Positions 36,901 to 43,977 of a DNA stretch of 64,000 bases are shown here, piece by piece (positions within the stretch are counted from its first letter, which is position 1; each line of letters begins with the position of its first letter). The notes beneath the pieces were generated by a model. The model did not search any database, had not been told where the DNA came from, and worked only from the letters and a program-made list of their open reading frames with translations. The position numbers and the translations under genes were made by a program. This DNA is from Methylophaga sp. (lineage in GTDB: Bacteria > Pseudomonadota > Gammaproteobacteria > Nitrosococcales > Methylophagaceae): contig PAJP01000008.1 of assembly GCA_002706095.1 (NCBI GenBank), forward strand, positions 1-64,000, read 5' to 3'.

Positions 36901-39680
36901 GTAGTGATGAGGCAATTTCTTTATCTAACAACCTTTTAAAAGCAAAAACACAGCTTAAAAATATACTAAAAACACACGCAAATAAAAATCAACCCACTGA
37001 AATAGATGGAAATGCTTTATCTAATACAGCAAAAGATACAGTAAGAACTATACAAACCGTATTAGACGGATATTACAGAGAAGCAAATTCAATATTAAAT
37101 GATGAAGGCAACTTTTCTTCGGATTCAATACTTACAGCAAATGATGCTTGGTTAGATCACATCGACAATTTAGGTATAGAAACAGCAGAAGAAGAATTTG
37201 ATGCAGCTAAAAAACATATGACAGCTACATCTGTGGATAGAACCAATTCTGACTTCTATACTATGGGTGCAAGAGCTAAAGAAGGAAAGCTTCAACCTAG
37301 TTTACAAGAAATATATGATACAACACCAGGGACAGATGCTCAAAAATTAGAGAGAACTAAAAAAGAGTTAGTCAGAAGACGGTTGCTTCCATATTATAAA
37401 AAATATACCTCGGTACAATACGAGAACTTTATAAATACGGTTGGTTCAGGAGGATCGGTTGAAGTAAATGGTAAATTGCTTTCTATGACTGACTATATAG
37501 ACTACGTATCAAAACAAAATGTAATAAGTATAAAACCAAACTACTCATTTTTTGATAGTAATAATAGTGCTGATGTAAACCCTAATTATAATAAAGGATA
37601 TAGAGGTGGTTATCTACAGCCTAAAAAAGGAAATATAAAATTGCCAAATGGAGACACTGTAAATTTTGAGAATAACACTTTTAAGCAACGATTTGCAGAT
37701 AAAAACTCAAAAGATTACAAAGCATATCAAGCTGTAATGGATTTCCACATTCAAAATTTAGATAGAATGGGTGTAGGGAGATCTTACAATGTATACTTAA
37801 AACCACAGTTTAGACAAGATACAGTAGAACGTGTAAATAAAACAATAAAAGACCCAAAAAGAATTGGATTGGCGTTTAAAGAAGCTTTTACTTTTACAGA
37901 AGATGACCAAGTAAAAGGTGATACAACTTATGGAGGTATAGAAAAAGTAATACCTAAAAGAGGTATTTATAAAATAGAAGATCAAAACGATGTTTCAAAT
38001 GATCTTTATAATACTATGAATATGATTGCTTATGAATCATTCTTAAGAGAGCAGCGTATTAACACTTATAGTGATGTAATGGCGGTTATGGATTCCATTG
38101 AAACTAGAGCAACAGTTAAGGATAAGAAAAACGACTCTACCAATGCTTATAAAATGGCTACAAGTGCAGTAGATAATTCACTATTTGGAATTAGAGAGCA
38201 GGTTACTTACGAAATAAATCTTCCATTTACAGATAAAAAAATGGATGTTGCAAAAGTAGGTAAGCAGTTATTATCTTATGTTAAGACACGTAATTTAGGG
38301 TTTAACGTAATTATCCCTATGACTTCGTTAATTACAGGTACAGCACAAAGAATAATTGAAACAAAAGTAGGGGAATTCTTGGAAAGCCGCTCTCAAAAAC
38401 TAGGTACAAAAGAGTTCTTTAAAATAGCAGGAGAGTCTGCAAAAGATTTTGGTAGTTTAAACCCAAAAGGAAAACTAAATGTACTTGGTCAAGTATTTGG
38501 TTCATTCGATTTAAAAGAGTCATTTAAAAACTCTAGTTATGGGATATTATCTAGAACGCTGCCTAGGATCGGTATGGGATTACACACCCTATCAAACTTT
38601 CCTCTGTATGGTAAGGCTATGTTAGGAGTCCTGCACGACTTTAGATTAGTAGAGCAACCCGATGGAAGTACAAAAATGATGAGGTGGTACGACTATAAAA
38701 TCGCCCAAATGAGAGAAGGTAAAACCACAAAAGAAGCTAAAGCGCAGTGGGGTACTATGGAGGCAGATGTAATCTATAATTATATAGAAGTAGTTGACGG
38801 ACAGTTTAATTTTAAAAAGCAATTAGAAGAAAAACTAACCGATTACAACGAAAAAGAGGTGATAGACCGATTAACAAACCACATAACTTCTGTAAATGAG
38901 AGAATCGACGGTCAGATGAATAATAATGACAGAAACTTAGCGTCAAGAGACTACCGTTTAAACTTCTTTAACACACACAGAAACTACTTTTGGCTTGCAT
39001 TATCACATAGATTTAAATCAAAAAGTAATAACCCTTTGACAGGAAAACTAGAAGAAGGAAGTTATATTACATTTTTTAAAGCCGCTAAAGACTATTTAAA
39101 CAACTTTAAAGAGTTAGGAGCAACCAACTTAATAAAAGGATTTAAAAAAGTATGGGATGATGCAGGAGTAGATCCAAAAACAGGAGAGATAGATTTTGAA
39201 CAGAGAGAACTAGTTAGAACAAACTTAAAAAGAATCGGTATTGAGTGGGCTATACTTCAAGTAACACTTCTAACAGGACTACTACTATCACAGATTGGTG
39301 GGGATGAGGATGATCCGTATATTTTAAAAAATTTAAATCTCCTCAACGCTCGTCTCAACAATGAATTAAACTCGGTACAAACGGGAATAGTTGGGTCTGC
39401 TTATGAAACCTTAAAAACACCTTTCGTTGGATTAGATACCGTCACGAATCTTGCTAATGTGCCTGATCTGCTTAATGACGAAGAAATAAAACACGGAAGT
39501 TATAGAGGTATGAATAAGAGGGAGAGATGGTTACTTAAACAAACACCAGGAGCAAAGTCTATGAGAGACTTAACAGAATTAACTCAAACAGTTAATACTT
39601 ATAATTTCTATAATGAGAAGTCTTACGATAACCCTTTAAACCCTATACATTATTTCATAAGTAAAAATTTGGAAGAGTAA
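33963..39680 (+). CDS. Giant putative cargo/ejection protein with a degenerate zincin-like segment (1905 aa)
   Basis: The N-terminal 230 residues are alpha/beta. At about residues 300 to 320 the segment 'ISIENLTEETAHFIAEAM' has the layout of a zinc-peptidase helix, but with EExxH in place of HExxH. The following part 'RSEYNEADLEDAVRREVLGKVI' is also of zincin type. Long helical stretches follow. Near residue 1435 a region starting 'LLSYVKTRNLGFNVIIPMTSLITG' and, near 1765, the hydrophobic 'WAILQVTLLTGLLLSQIGG' may be membrane-active. Proteins with this order are found at the end of the ejection module in crAss-like phages. A terminator follows directly. No RNA polymerase motif was seen. Confidence 0.65.
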   Translation: MPCKIKRNQNNEIVNVLDSQGIESSLYKSIAKHPLVQSNEEALNIYKNSQLPKIGEDATLVHKVGDITTTSYREALQAAKPGDDIKIGLQNTQGEYFNIITTEKTTNKNTVEGFTNFYIESGILNEDKKRVGNDYHFQPKGQDELARSINSQILREDAKAFLGTEGLTEGFETFQFDKTMNTIMLQTKNGEERISYEQLDQMTPQEVKRKFDNPDLILLERELYKNQPAYRNTTFTNQAPTRTEKELQKSLLSLLSKLGVTTMGISEYMSKYQARNGVNPNAEALADIANQVIAYSQGEISIENLTEETAHFIAEAMPIEQTQDILRNIHRTQEYAEYADRYREIYRSEYNEADLEDAVRREVLGKVIVNSIKNNFSTENKTGTQVGIINRIKQVFDSVIDTVRNMFKPLYRQELDVYLEDINRIIQSKDITTLNTDNFKFNKHRLYSVSKKSPLTKSIEKAIEGVNQQMQALSSESGMKGQKRGKLVRLEEDLNNKESLKAVSSVIDMAKNDIRYLKASIKDSKDNNKSYTLSTEESIVFSYLNGIIKGSLNELIATTNRTNIKETGLANSISDFKKWEQVNSDVKETIGDIEEISSEISQAKKQQIERIVDDLIRVNNFSERNREDYIKWAEKAENDTNYIHATFGALAHSQDGMLRTLDYLIRKIHNQTDSNFTRENNRINKVLRDLGFDTSYWRSLIDGSYIINEYNQELHDKYTNEVGVVYAYKKAVPKTNLKDSEIIERFKEGNIELNLSTDQANEFAQQKRNWDYAISERPMTEEYYKNYEKRLDQAGIKGVSKEALRNYYSDMSKMKQKALNSKGQIDMTLLSEAERVLWRQLTENRQSMKNYTDENGVPKNGLRYVEVNGQIQTNENGAPLFEPTFDVNDENLHKEYRDAIIALDINKLDELNIAERKKSEQEGIEPLPQGFIDGLRVAEAQGGEALVEFLKSNAYIGMSNDYWNNLETSDSLVERLRNEGSDEAISLSNNLLKAKTQLKNILKTHANKNQPTEIDGNALSNTAKDTVRTIQTVLDGYYREANSILNDEGNFSSDSILTANDAWLDHIDNLGIETAEEEFDAAKKHMTATSVDRTNSDFYTMGARAKEGKLQPSLQEIYDTTPGTDAQKLERTKKELVRRRLLPYYKKYTSVQYENFINTVGSGGSVEVNGKLLSMTDYIDYVSKQNVISIKPNYSFFDSNNSADVNPNYNKGYRGGYLQPKKGNIKLPNGDTVNFENNTFKQRFADKNSKDYKAYQAVMDFHIQNLDRMGVGRSYNVYLKPQFRQDTVERVNKTIKDPKRIGLAFKEAFTFTEDDQVKGDTTYGGIEKVIPKRGIYKIEDQNDVSNDLYNTMNMIAYESFLREQRINTYSDVMAVMDSIETRATVKDKKNDSTNAYKMATSAVDNSLFGIREQVTYEINLPFTDKKMDVAKVGKQLLSYVKTRNLGFNVIIPMTSLITGTAQRIIETKVGEFLESRSQKLGTKEFFKIAGESAKDFGSLNPKGKLNVLGQVFGSFDLKESFKNSSYGILSRTLPRIGMGLHTLSNFPLYGKAMLGVLHDFRLVEQPDGSTKMMRWYDYKIAQMREGKTTKEAKAQWGTMEADVIYNYIEVVDGQFNFKKQLEEKLTDYNEKEVIDRLTNHITSVNERIDGQMNNNDRNLASRDYRLNFFNTHRNYFWLALSHRFKSKSNNPLTGKLEEGSYITFFKAAKDYLNNFKELGATNLIKGFKKVWDDAGVDPKTGEIDFEQRELVRTNLKRIGIEWAILQVTLLTGLLLSQIGGDEDDPYILKNLNLLNARLNNELNSVQTGIVGSAYETLKTPFVGLDTVTNLANVPDLLNDEEIKHGSYRGMNKRERWLLKQTPGAKSMRDLTELTQTVNTYNFYNEKSYDNPLNPIHYFISKNLEE

Positions 39681-39698
39681 AAAACTGTTAAATATTTT

Positions 39699-39735
39699 AA
39701 AAAGCTCTGCGTTAATTTGTAGGGCTTTTATTTTT
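39699..39735 (+). terminator. Terminator at the end of the virion block
   Basis: AAAAAGCTCTGC (39699-39710) pairs imperfectly with GTAGGGCTTTT (39719-39729), followed by a T-rich tail. It lies directly behind the 1905-residue gene. It overlaps the -33 element of the next promoter. Confidence 0.6.
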
Positions 39736-39747
39736 GCCGTATTTTTG
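39716..39747 (+). promoter_or_regulatory. Bacteroidota-type promoter of the small operon at 39.8 kb
   Basis: TTTG at 39716-39719, a spacer of exactly 20 bases, then TATTTTTG at 39740-39747, matching TTTG-N20-TAnnTTTG. The start codon of the next gene is 20 bases downstream, so the leader is short. Confidence 0.65.
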
Positions 39748-39766
39748 TTGAAAATAACTTATAAAG

Positions 39767-40078
39767 ATGAAGTCAAAAATTTTAGGAGTAATCACAGGTC
39801 GATACCCTTTAGGATGTCAAGCGTACTCCATAGATGCAGAAACAGGTAAAATAATAGCCTCACATTTTTGCAGTAATGAAGTATTTGCAAAAAGCGATTT
39901 AGGTTTTACAGAACCAAGTTTTACAAGGTTACTAAATGAACCACATTCCACAGAAGGTTTTAATAGAGAAAGGAGAGACACCTACTCAAAACTATACCCT
40001 AATGGATATACTCTTGAATGGGTAGGTAACATAGAAAATGTAGATGGTTTAGCAGAGCTATTTAATCAAAATAATTAG
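39767..40078 (+). CDS. Small protein of unknown function
   Basis: A 103-residue protein, first gene of an operon with its own promoter. The N-terminus ('ILGVITGRYPLGCQAYSIDAETGKIIASHFCS') looks like a short beta-sheet domain. I do not recognise the family. A promoter with a short leader, apart from the virion genes, suggests early or constitutive expression and a host-directed or accessory role. Confidence 0.6.
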   Translation: MKSKILGVITGRYPLGCQAYSIDAETGKIIASHFCSNEVFAKSDLGFTEPSFTRLLNEPHSTEGFNRERRDTYSKLYPNGYTLEWVGNIENVDGLAELFNQNN

Positions 40079-40082
40079 AGTA

Positions 40083-40373
40083 ATGGAATTAGGACAAAAA
40101 GTAAAATTTGACAAAAAATACAAAAGAGTTCATTCAGTAGCTGGAGAAAATGGTTTTCAAAAAGTTTGGTCGGAAAAAGACATAAAAGAAACAGAAGGTG
40201 TGTTTGTAGGAGTAAGAAACTTAGTAAACAGTTATCTTGAAGAACACGAAGATTTTTCAGAATTTGAGTACTACCACGATGTTATAAATAAAGTAGAAGG
40301 GCAGTGCGCTTTAATAGCAGTTAGTAAAGCTCAATTAGTAAAAGTACCAATTAACAATTTAAAAACAGTTTAG
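40083..40373 (+). CDS. Small protein of unknown function, probable beta-barrel
   Basis: A 96-residue protein starting with 'LGQKVKFDKKYKRVHSV' and ending with 'CALIAVSKAQLVKVPINNL', an arrangement like a small SH3-type barrel with a charged helical insert. It lies four bases after the previous gene and two bases before the next. No function can be assigned. Confidence 0.6.
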   Translation: MELGQKVKFDKKYKRVHSVAGENGFQKVWSEKDIKETEGVFVGVRNLVNSYLEEHEDFSEFEYYHDVINKVEGQCALIAVSKAQLVKVPINNLKTV

Positions 40374-40375
40374 TA

Positions 40376-40558
40376 ATGGAGTGGATAAATGTTAAAAAAC
40401 CTTTTTCAGAATATGGGTTTTTATATAAGACTGTAAACGGTAAAATAGGCGTAAGTATGAATAGAAAGTTAGATGATTGGTTCATAAACAAATATGCTGT
40501 CCAATACTATATACCCATATTAAATATACTTAGCTTACCTCATAGCGATAAATTATGA
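40376..40558 (+). CDS. Small protein beginning 'MEWINV' (DUF551-like start)
   Basis: A 60-residue protein. The opening 'MEWINVKKPFSE' recalls the start of DUF551 proteins common in phages, but the rest is too short to confirm it. Its last bases overlap the start of the HAD-like gene (TTATGA). Confidence 0.5.
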   Translation: MEWINVKKPFSEYGFLYKTVNGKIGVSMNRKLDDWFINKYAVQYYIPILNILSLPHSDKL

Positions 40559-40950
40559 ATAAAATCAGCTTCGATTATGATAGTACTTTGGATAAGCAAT
40601 ACATACAAGACTTTGCAAGAAGTTTAATTATAAAAGGTTTTGATGTTTGGGTATGTACTAGCAGGTGGGACGATGAAACCGCCGCAGAAAAAGGCCATAA
40701 AGATTGGAATAAAGACCTATTCAAAGTAACAGACAGTTTAGGTATACCAAGAGAAAAAATAATTTTCACTAATTACGAACTCAAATCAAAATTCTTAAAA
40801 GACAAAGGATTTATATTACACTTAGACGATGATTGGGTAGAACTAAATCACATAAACAATGAGACAAATATAGTAGGTATTTCCGTGTTTGGAGGAAACT
40901 CTTGGAAAAATAAGGTTAAAAAAATTTTAAGTACTTTGGATATTAAATAA
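40555..40950 (+). CDS. HAD-like phosphatase
   Basis: A 131-residue protein with the three HAD motifs in order: 'FDYDSTLD' (nucleophile and acid Asp) at residue 6, 'VCTSRWDD' (Thr/Ser) near residue 33, and 'LHLDDDW' (acidic pair) near residue 93, with Lys in 'SKFLKDKG' between them. The size is that of a cap-less HAD such as a phage nucleotidase or a polynucleotide phosphatase. The substrate is unknown. It is the last gene of the small operon. Confidence 0.8.
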   Translation: MNKISFDYDSTLDKQYIQDFARSLIIKGFDVWVCTSRWDDETAAEKGHKDWNKDLFKVTDSLGIPREKIIFTNYELKSKFLKDKGFILHLDDDWVELNHINNETNIVGISVFGGNSWKNKVKKILSTLDIK

Positions 40951-40966
40951 ATAAGTCATATATTTG
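40935..40966 (+). promoter_or_regulatory. Bacteroidota-type promoter of the split membrane-protein gene
   Basis: TTTG at 40935-40938, spacer of exactly 20 bases, TATATTTG at 40959-40966. The ATG of the interrupted gene is at 40996, giving a short leader. The -33 element lies in the end of the HAD-like gene. Confidence 0.7.
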
Positions 40967-41113
40967 CATATTAACAACATTAAAACTTAGAAAAAATGTT
41001 AGGAACACTTTTAACTTATAAGTTTTGTCAAAGAATATCAATTATCATTAAGAAATATTTAACGAATTTGTACAATAAATTTGTTTATTTTACATTTACA
41101 GAAAATTACTAAT

Positions 41114-42268
41114 TTGTTTAAAAGCTTTAAATATAGAATTTACCCCACCGACTCTCAAAAGGAGCTGATACACAAGCATTGTGGTAGTGCTAGGTTCATA
41201 TACAACTTAGCTTTGGAGACAAAACAAATGGCTTATGCAGGAAACAAGGTAAACTTAACTTGTTTTGAACTTATCAAACAACTACCTGAACTTAAAAAAG
41301 AGCTTCCTTGGCTTAAAGATTGTAACAGTCAATCTTTACAAGCACCAATAAGGAATTTAGACAACGCTTTTACAAAATTCTTTAAAGGTCAGGCGGATTT
41401 TCCTGTATTCAAGAAAAAATCAAATAAAGGTAGTTTTAACATACCTCAAAATGTAATATTATCCGATGAAGTATTGGTGATACCTAAATTTAGAGAAGGT
41501 ATTAAGATTAAAATACATAGGGACTATTATGGTAAAATTAAAAGCGCTACAATATCTTATACTTCTACTGGAAAATACTTTGTTTCAATACTATGTGATA
41601 CGGAAGAAGAAAAACCTAGTAAACCAAAAATAACAGAAGAAAGCTCTGTAGGTATCGACCTAGGAATTAAAGACTTTATCGTTTCATCAGAAGCGCAAGT
41701 ATTTGATAATCCAAAATATTTAAGAAAGTCAGAAAAAAGATTAAAATTTTTACAAAGAAAGTATTCAAAACATAAAGGAAAAAGAACAAAACTAAAATTA
41801 GCAAAGTTACACGAAAAAGTAGCAAACCAACGAAAAGATTTTTTACATAAAGTTTCTAAAGAGCTTATCAAGAACCACGATACAATTTGTACAGAAACTC
41901 TACAGGTAAGAAATATGTTGAAAAACCACAATCTAGCAAAATCAATAAGTGATGCAGGTTGGGGTATGTTTATGACAATGTTAGAGTACAAATCTGAATG
42001 GTACGGTAAGAACCTGATTAAAATAGGCACTTTTGAACCATCCTCTAAGACTTGCGGTAATTGTGGGTTAATAAACAAAGATTTGCAATTAAAAGACCGA
42101 GAATGGACTTGTAAAAGCTGTTCTACTATACTTGACCGTGATTTGAACGCTGCTTGTAACATTAAAAACTTTGCTTTAAGAAACTATGTGTCTGGGACGG
42201 ACACTGAAAATCAGAACGAACTGCCTACATTGGTAGGAGTGTTGACTTCTGAAACTAATACACTTTAG
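41114..42268 (+). CDS. tnpB: TnpB RNA-guided nuclease (IS605 OrfB)
   Basis: Starting at TTG 41114 gives 384 residues beginning 'FKSFKYRIYPT', the usual TnpB N-terminus; an upstream TTG at 41081 would add 11 residues. The RuvC parts are present: 'GIDLG' with Asp182, 'CTETL' with Glu261, and 'LDRDLNAACN' with Asp341/Asp343. A zinc ribbon has CGNC and CKSC (Cys314, 317, 333, 336). 'SDAGWGMFMTMLEYK' is the typical segment before it. All catalytic residues seem intact, so the protein may be active. TnpB proteins cut DNA next to a target-adjacent motif, guided by an omega RNA from the right end of the element. It sits inside a small membrane-protein gene. Confidence 0.9.
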   Translation: MFKSFKYRIYPTDSQKELIHKHCGSARFIYNLALETKQMAYAGNKVNLTCFELIKQLPELKKELPWLKDCNSQSLQAPIRNLDNAFTKFFKGQADFPVFKKKSNKGSFNIPQNVILSDEVLVIPKFREGIKIKIHRDYYGKIKSATISYTSTGKYFVSILCDTEEEKPSKPKITEESSVGIDLGIKDFIVSSEAQVFDNPKYLRKSEKRLKFLQRKYSKHKGKRTKLKLAKLHEKVANQRKDFLHKVSKELIKNHDTICTETLQVRNMLKNHNLAKSISDAGWGMFMTMLEYKSEWYGKNLIKIGTFEPSSKTCGNCGLINKDLQLKDREWTCKSCSTILDRDLNAACNIKNFALRNYVSGTDTENQNELPTLVGVLTSETNTL

Positions 42269-42274
42269 TGCTTA
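42180..42274 (+). ncRNA. Candidate omega RNA region of the TnpB element
   Basis: The last part of tnpB and the right end contain compact hairpins: GTGTC/GACAC (42188-42192 with 42200-42204), CCTAC/GTAGG (42224-42228 with 42233-42237) and CACT/AGTG (42261-42270). In known TnpB systems the guide RNA scaffold overlaps this region and its guide begins at the right boundary. If the element ends at 42274, the guide would be the flanking bases from 42275. The location rests on family knowledge, and the ends of the RNA are not visible. Confidence 0.35.
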
Positions 42275-42470
42275 GTAGTTCACTTAGTAATCGCGGCAGC
42301 ATCAGGGATTATCTCTGTCTATGTTTACCGTAATAACGAAAAAACATTAGATAAATACTTTGATTTAGGTGATAAAGCTTGGGATAAAGCTAATGTAGAT
42401 GAAAAAATCGCCGCACTAAAGAAAAAATTAATTGAATTACAACAAGAGAAAATTTCAAAAAAGTAAAACT

Positions 42471-42533
42471 ATGAAAAAAGGAAGCGACGGACTATTAACA
42501 GATATCATCTTTGAAGATACAATGGGGGGATAA
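42471..42533 (+). CDS. Possible 20-residue microprotein
   Basis: ATG at 42471 to TAA at 42531-42533 encodes 'MKKGSDGLLTDIIFEDTMGG'. It lies four bases behind the end of the split membrane-protein gene and before the terminator, so it would be in the same transcript. The length is too short for any statistical support. Confidence 0.25.
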   Translation: MKKGSDGLLTDIIFEDTMGG

Positions 42534-42606
42534 TAAAGTAAAAACAAAGATATGAATTAGAAGATAAATGGTTATGATCCCTGCAAGGAAACCAATTTTT
42601 TAATTT

Positions 42607-42637
42607 AAACCCTTAGATTAATTTCTAGGGGTTTTTT
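42607..42637. terminator. Bidirectional terminator at the convergence of the two gene blocks
   Basis: AACCCTTAGA (42608-42617) pairs with TCTAGGGGTT (42624-42633) with one G-T pair; six T follow on the + strand. On the - strand the stem is preceded by the end of the zinc-peptidase gene, whose stop codon lies in the loop, and is followed by an AT-rich tail. It separates the + virion block from the - replication block. Confidence 0.75.
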
Positions 42638-43106
42638 CGTTTGGATACATACTCGCTAAATACAAAAAATACTCCGCCTCAACAACATCCCAATGCTTAA
42701 TTAAATACTCAGGAAAGATAGATCCACCGTCTTGAACCAGATAAGGAAAAGCCACGTGACCATTTTCTAAAGACAATAAGTGATAAAGCTCGTGATACAA
42801 AACAGCTTTCCTAAAAGTAGGAAGATAGTTTGGAATATCAGCATTAACAAGGATTATCTTACGGTCATTCCTAGTCGCTCCGTGACGACCTTCTAAGTTA
42901 CTTGACACATAGATACCTTCAAGTAAAGAAAGCCGCTTAAAATCGATATTATACTTAGCACAAGACTTAATAAAGTCAGTTAGAACAGGTTTATAGAAAT
43001 CATCTACCTTAATAACTTTTCCGTCAGGAAGTACAAAATCAGAAACCTGAGCCTCCAAAGAAAGGAAACCCAGGTTTAAAATTAAAAATATAATTAACTT
43101 TTTCAT
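42618..43106 (-). CDS. Secreted zinc-peptidase-like protein (HExxH)
   Basis: A 162-residue protein. Residues 1 to 20 are a signal peptide with Lys-Lys, a hydrophobic core and 'LEAQ', the usual Bacteroidota signal peptidase I end. 'VLYHELYHLLSLENGH' contains HExxH (His105, Glu106, His109) with a further His117 that could bind metal. The protein would be exported to the periplasm of the infected cell. Its target is unknown: cell-wall peptides in lysis or an envelope protein are possible. It lies three bases downstream of the HNH endonuclease gene and is read from the same promoter, being the last gene of the - block. Confidence 0.75.
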   Translation of the reverse strand: MKKLIIFLILNLGFLSLEAQVSDFVLPDGKVIKVDDFYKPVLTDFIKSCAKYNIDFKRLSLLEGIYVSSNLEGRHGATRNDRKIILVNADIPNYLPTFRKAVLYHELYHLLSLENGHVAFPYLVQDGGSIFPEYLIKHWDVVEAEYFLYLASMYPNEKTPRN

Positions 43107-43109
43107 AAC

Positions 43110-43850
43110 TTAAACGTATCTTAAAGATGTTTTGTGTGGGTTGTGCAATATAGCATTACTCAAGTATTTATAACTTTGTGGTTTTGAATAAGAGGCTTCT
43201 TTTAAAGAATCATAATATATTCCTGTATCAGTGTCTAAGACTATTTTAGCACTTTTTCCTTTTTTACCTTTAGATTTACTATTGAATATTTTTGTACCAC
43301 CATCCTCAATTTTTTCTCCGTCAGGTGTTATTGAAAAATTTTTCCAATTTTCTAAAGCCTTATTATAGCTATCAGAGGCTTCTATTTCAGATTTAAAATA
43401 ACCCAAATAATATTTCCTTTGCATTATTCTTATGCTTGCCGCCCATCCTTCGCACTTACTGTCTTTTGAAACTCCTTTAAACTTAGAAGTGACATTATTT
43501 CTTTTACTGTTGTAACTATTTTCTCTCTGGGAGCACCACCTTAAGTTAGACAGGTTGTTATTACTTCTATCAGAATCTATATGGTCTACAACTAAACCTT
43601 CTTTTAGACCCTCAAAAGTAATTAATATCAATCTATGTACATATATCCTAGAACTTTTCTTATTCTTATAAAGTTGTACAGATTTATACCCTCTACCATT
43701 ATCATACTGTCTTAATACTTTAGGAGGTTTATTTTCAGTAACACCATTAACTTTTAAAACTTGTCTTCCTAAGCTTTTAACTCTCCCTAGATTACTTGCT
43801 TGATAAAGCCCTTCATAGTCAGGCACATCTTTCCAAATTTCTTCTTCCAT
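43110..43850 (-). CDS. HNH homing endonuclease (NUMOD4-HNH-AP2 type)
   Basis: A 246-residue protein. Residues 1 to 30 ('EIWKDVPDYEGLYQASNLGRVKSL') are a NUMOD4 domain. Residues about 70 to 112 are an HNH_3 domain with 'YVHRLILITFE', 'VVDHIDSDRSNNNLSNLRW' and 'NSYN'. Residues about 120 to 170 look like an AP2 DNA-binding domain ('SKFKGVSKD...WAASIRI...YYLGYF'). The C-terminus has a NUMOD1-like helix-turn-helix ('YDSLKEASY'). It is a free-standing homing endonuclease with its own promoter (43942-43973) and a long structured leader (43865-43936), both unlike its neighbours. Confidence 0.9.
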   Translation of the reverse strand: MEEEIWKDVPDYEGLYQASNLGRVKSLGRQVLKVNGVTENKPPKVLRQYDNGRGYKSVQLYKNKKSSRIYVHRLILITFEGLKEGLVVDHIDSDRSNNNLSNLRWCSQRENSYNSKRNNVTSKFKGVSKDSKCEGWAASIRIMQRKYYLGYFKSEIEASDSYNKALENWKNFSITPDGEKIEDGGTKIFNSKSKGKKGKSAKIVLDTDTGIYYDSLKEASYSKPQSYKYLSNAILHNPHKTSLRYV

Positions 43851-43864
43851 TTTTAAATAAAATA

Positions 43865-43936
43865 CCCGCCAAGCAGAGGTTAAGGATCTCTACGAAGCGG
43901 GGTTTATAATGTTTTAGTTTGCAGCCTTAACTCTAC
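43865..43936 (-). promoter_or_regulatory. Structured 5' leader with kissing hairpins, copy 2
   Basis: On the - strand, 5' to 3': hairpin P1 (GTAG at 43936-43933 with CTGC at 43924-43921), whose loop holds GTTAAGG; then CCCGC (43901-43897), a segment CCTTAAC that is complementary to the P1 loop (within 43885-43875), and GCGGG (43869-43865), which pairs with CCCGC to form P3. The order a-b-a'-b' makes a pseudoknot or loop-loop contact. The start codon follows 14 bases after P3. The same architecture is found at 53690-53770. Function is inferred to be control of translation. Confidence 0.5.
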
Positions 43937-43941
43937 GATTA

Positions 43942-43973
43942 CAAATATAAAACAAAATATCTATTCTGCCAAA
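43942..43973 (-). promoter_or_regulatory. Bacteroidota-type promoter of the HNH endonuclease
   Basis: On the - strand TTTG (43973-43970), a spacer of exactly 20 bases, then TATATTTG (43949-43942). It lies between the phosphoesterase-like gene and the endonuclease and gives a leader of about 85 bases. Confidence 0.7.
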
Positions 43974-43977
43974 TTTA

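Larger units (their letters stand above)
41014..42274 (+). mobile_element. IS200/IS605-family TnpB-only element
   Basis: The left end holds a perfect 12-base palindrome AACTTATAAGTT (41013-41024), as expected for a subterminal hairpin. The right end holds CACTTTAGTG (42261-42270) inside a longer imperfect palindrome AACTA...TAGTT (about 42254-42280). No TnpA is present, so the element cannot move by itself and would depend on TnpA in trans or on TnpB-driven homing. No target-site duplication is seen, as is normal for this family. The bases before the left end (CACTTTTA) would contain the target-adjacent motif. Confidence 0.65.
40996..42466 (+). pseudogene. Small single-pass membrane protein gene split by the TnpB element
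   Basis: Behind the promoter an ATG (40996) reads 'MLGTLL' up to 41013, where the TnpB element begins. After the element, from 42275, a frame continues with 'VVHLVIAAASGIISVYVY', a clear membrane helix, and a charged coiled part ending 'IELQQEKISKK' at TAA 42464-42466. Joining 41013 to 42275 gives an intact frame of 69 residues. The trinucleotide TTA is present at both joints, so the point of insertion is uncertain by three bases. The shape (short N-terminus, one membrane helix, cytoplasmic coiled coil) resembles small phage membrane proteins such as holin-like or YtxH-like ones. The role is unknown, and as it stands the gene is broken. Confidence 0.6.

Noticed and set aside
41557-42162. Open frame of 201 codons on the - strand inside tnpB
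   Set aside because: It is the reverse of a conserved TnpB with intact motifs; long antisense frames are expected here, and no signals for expression are seen.
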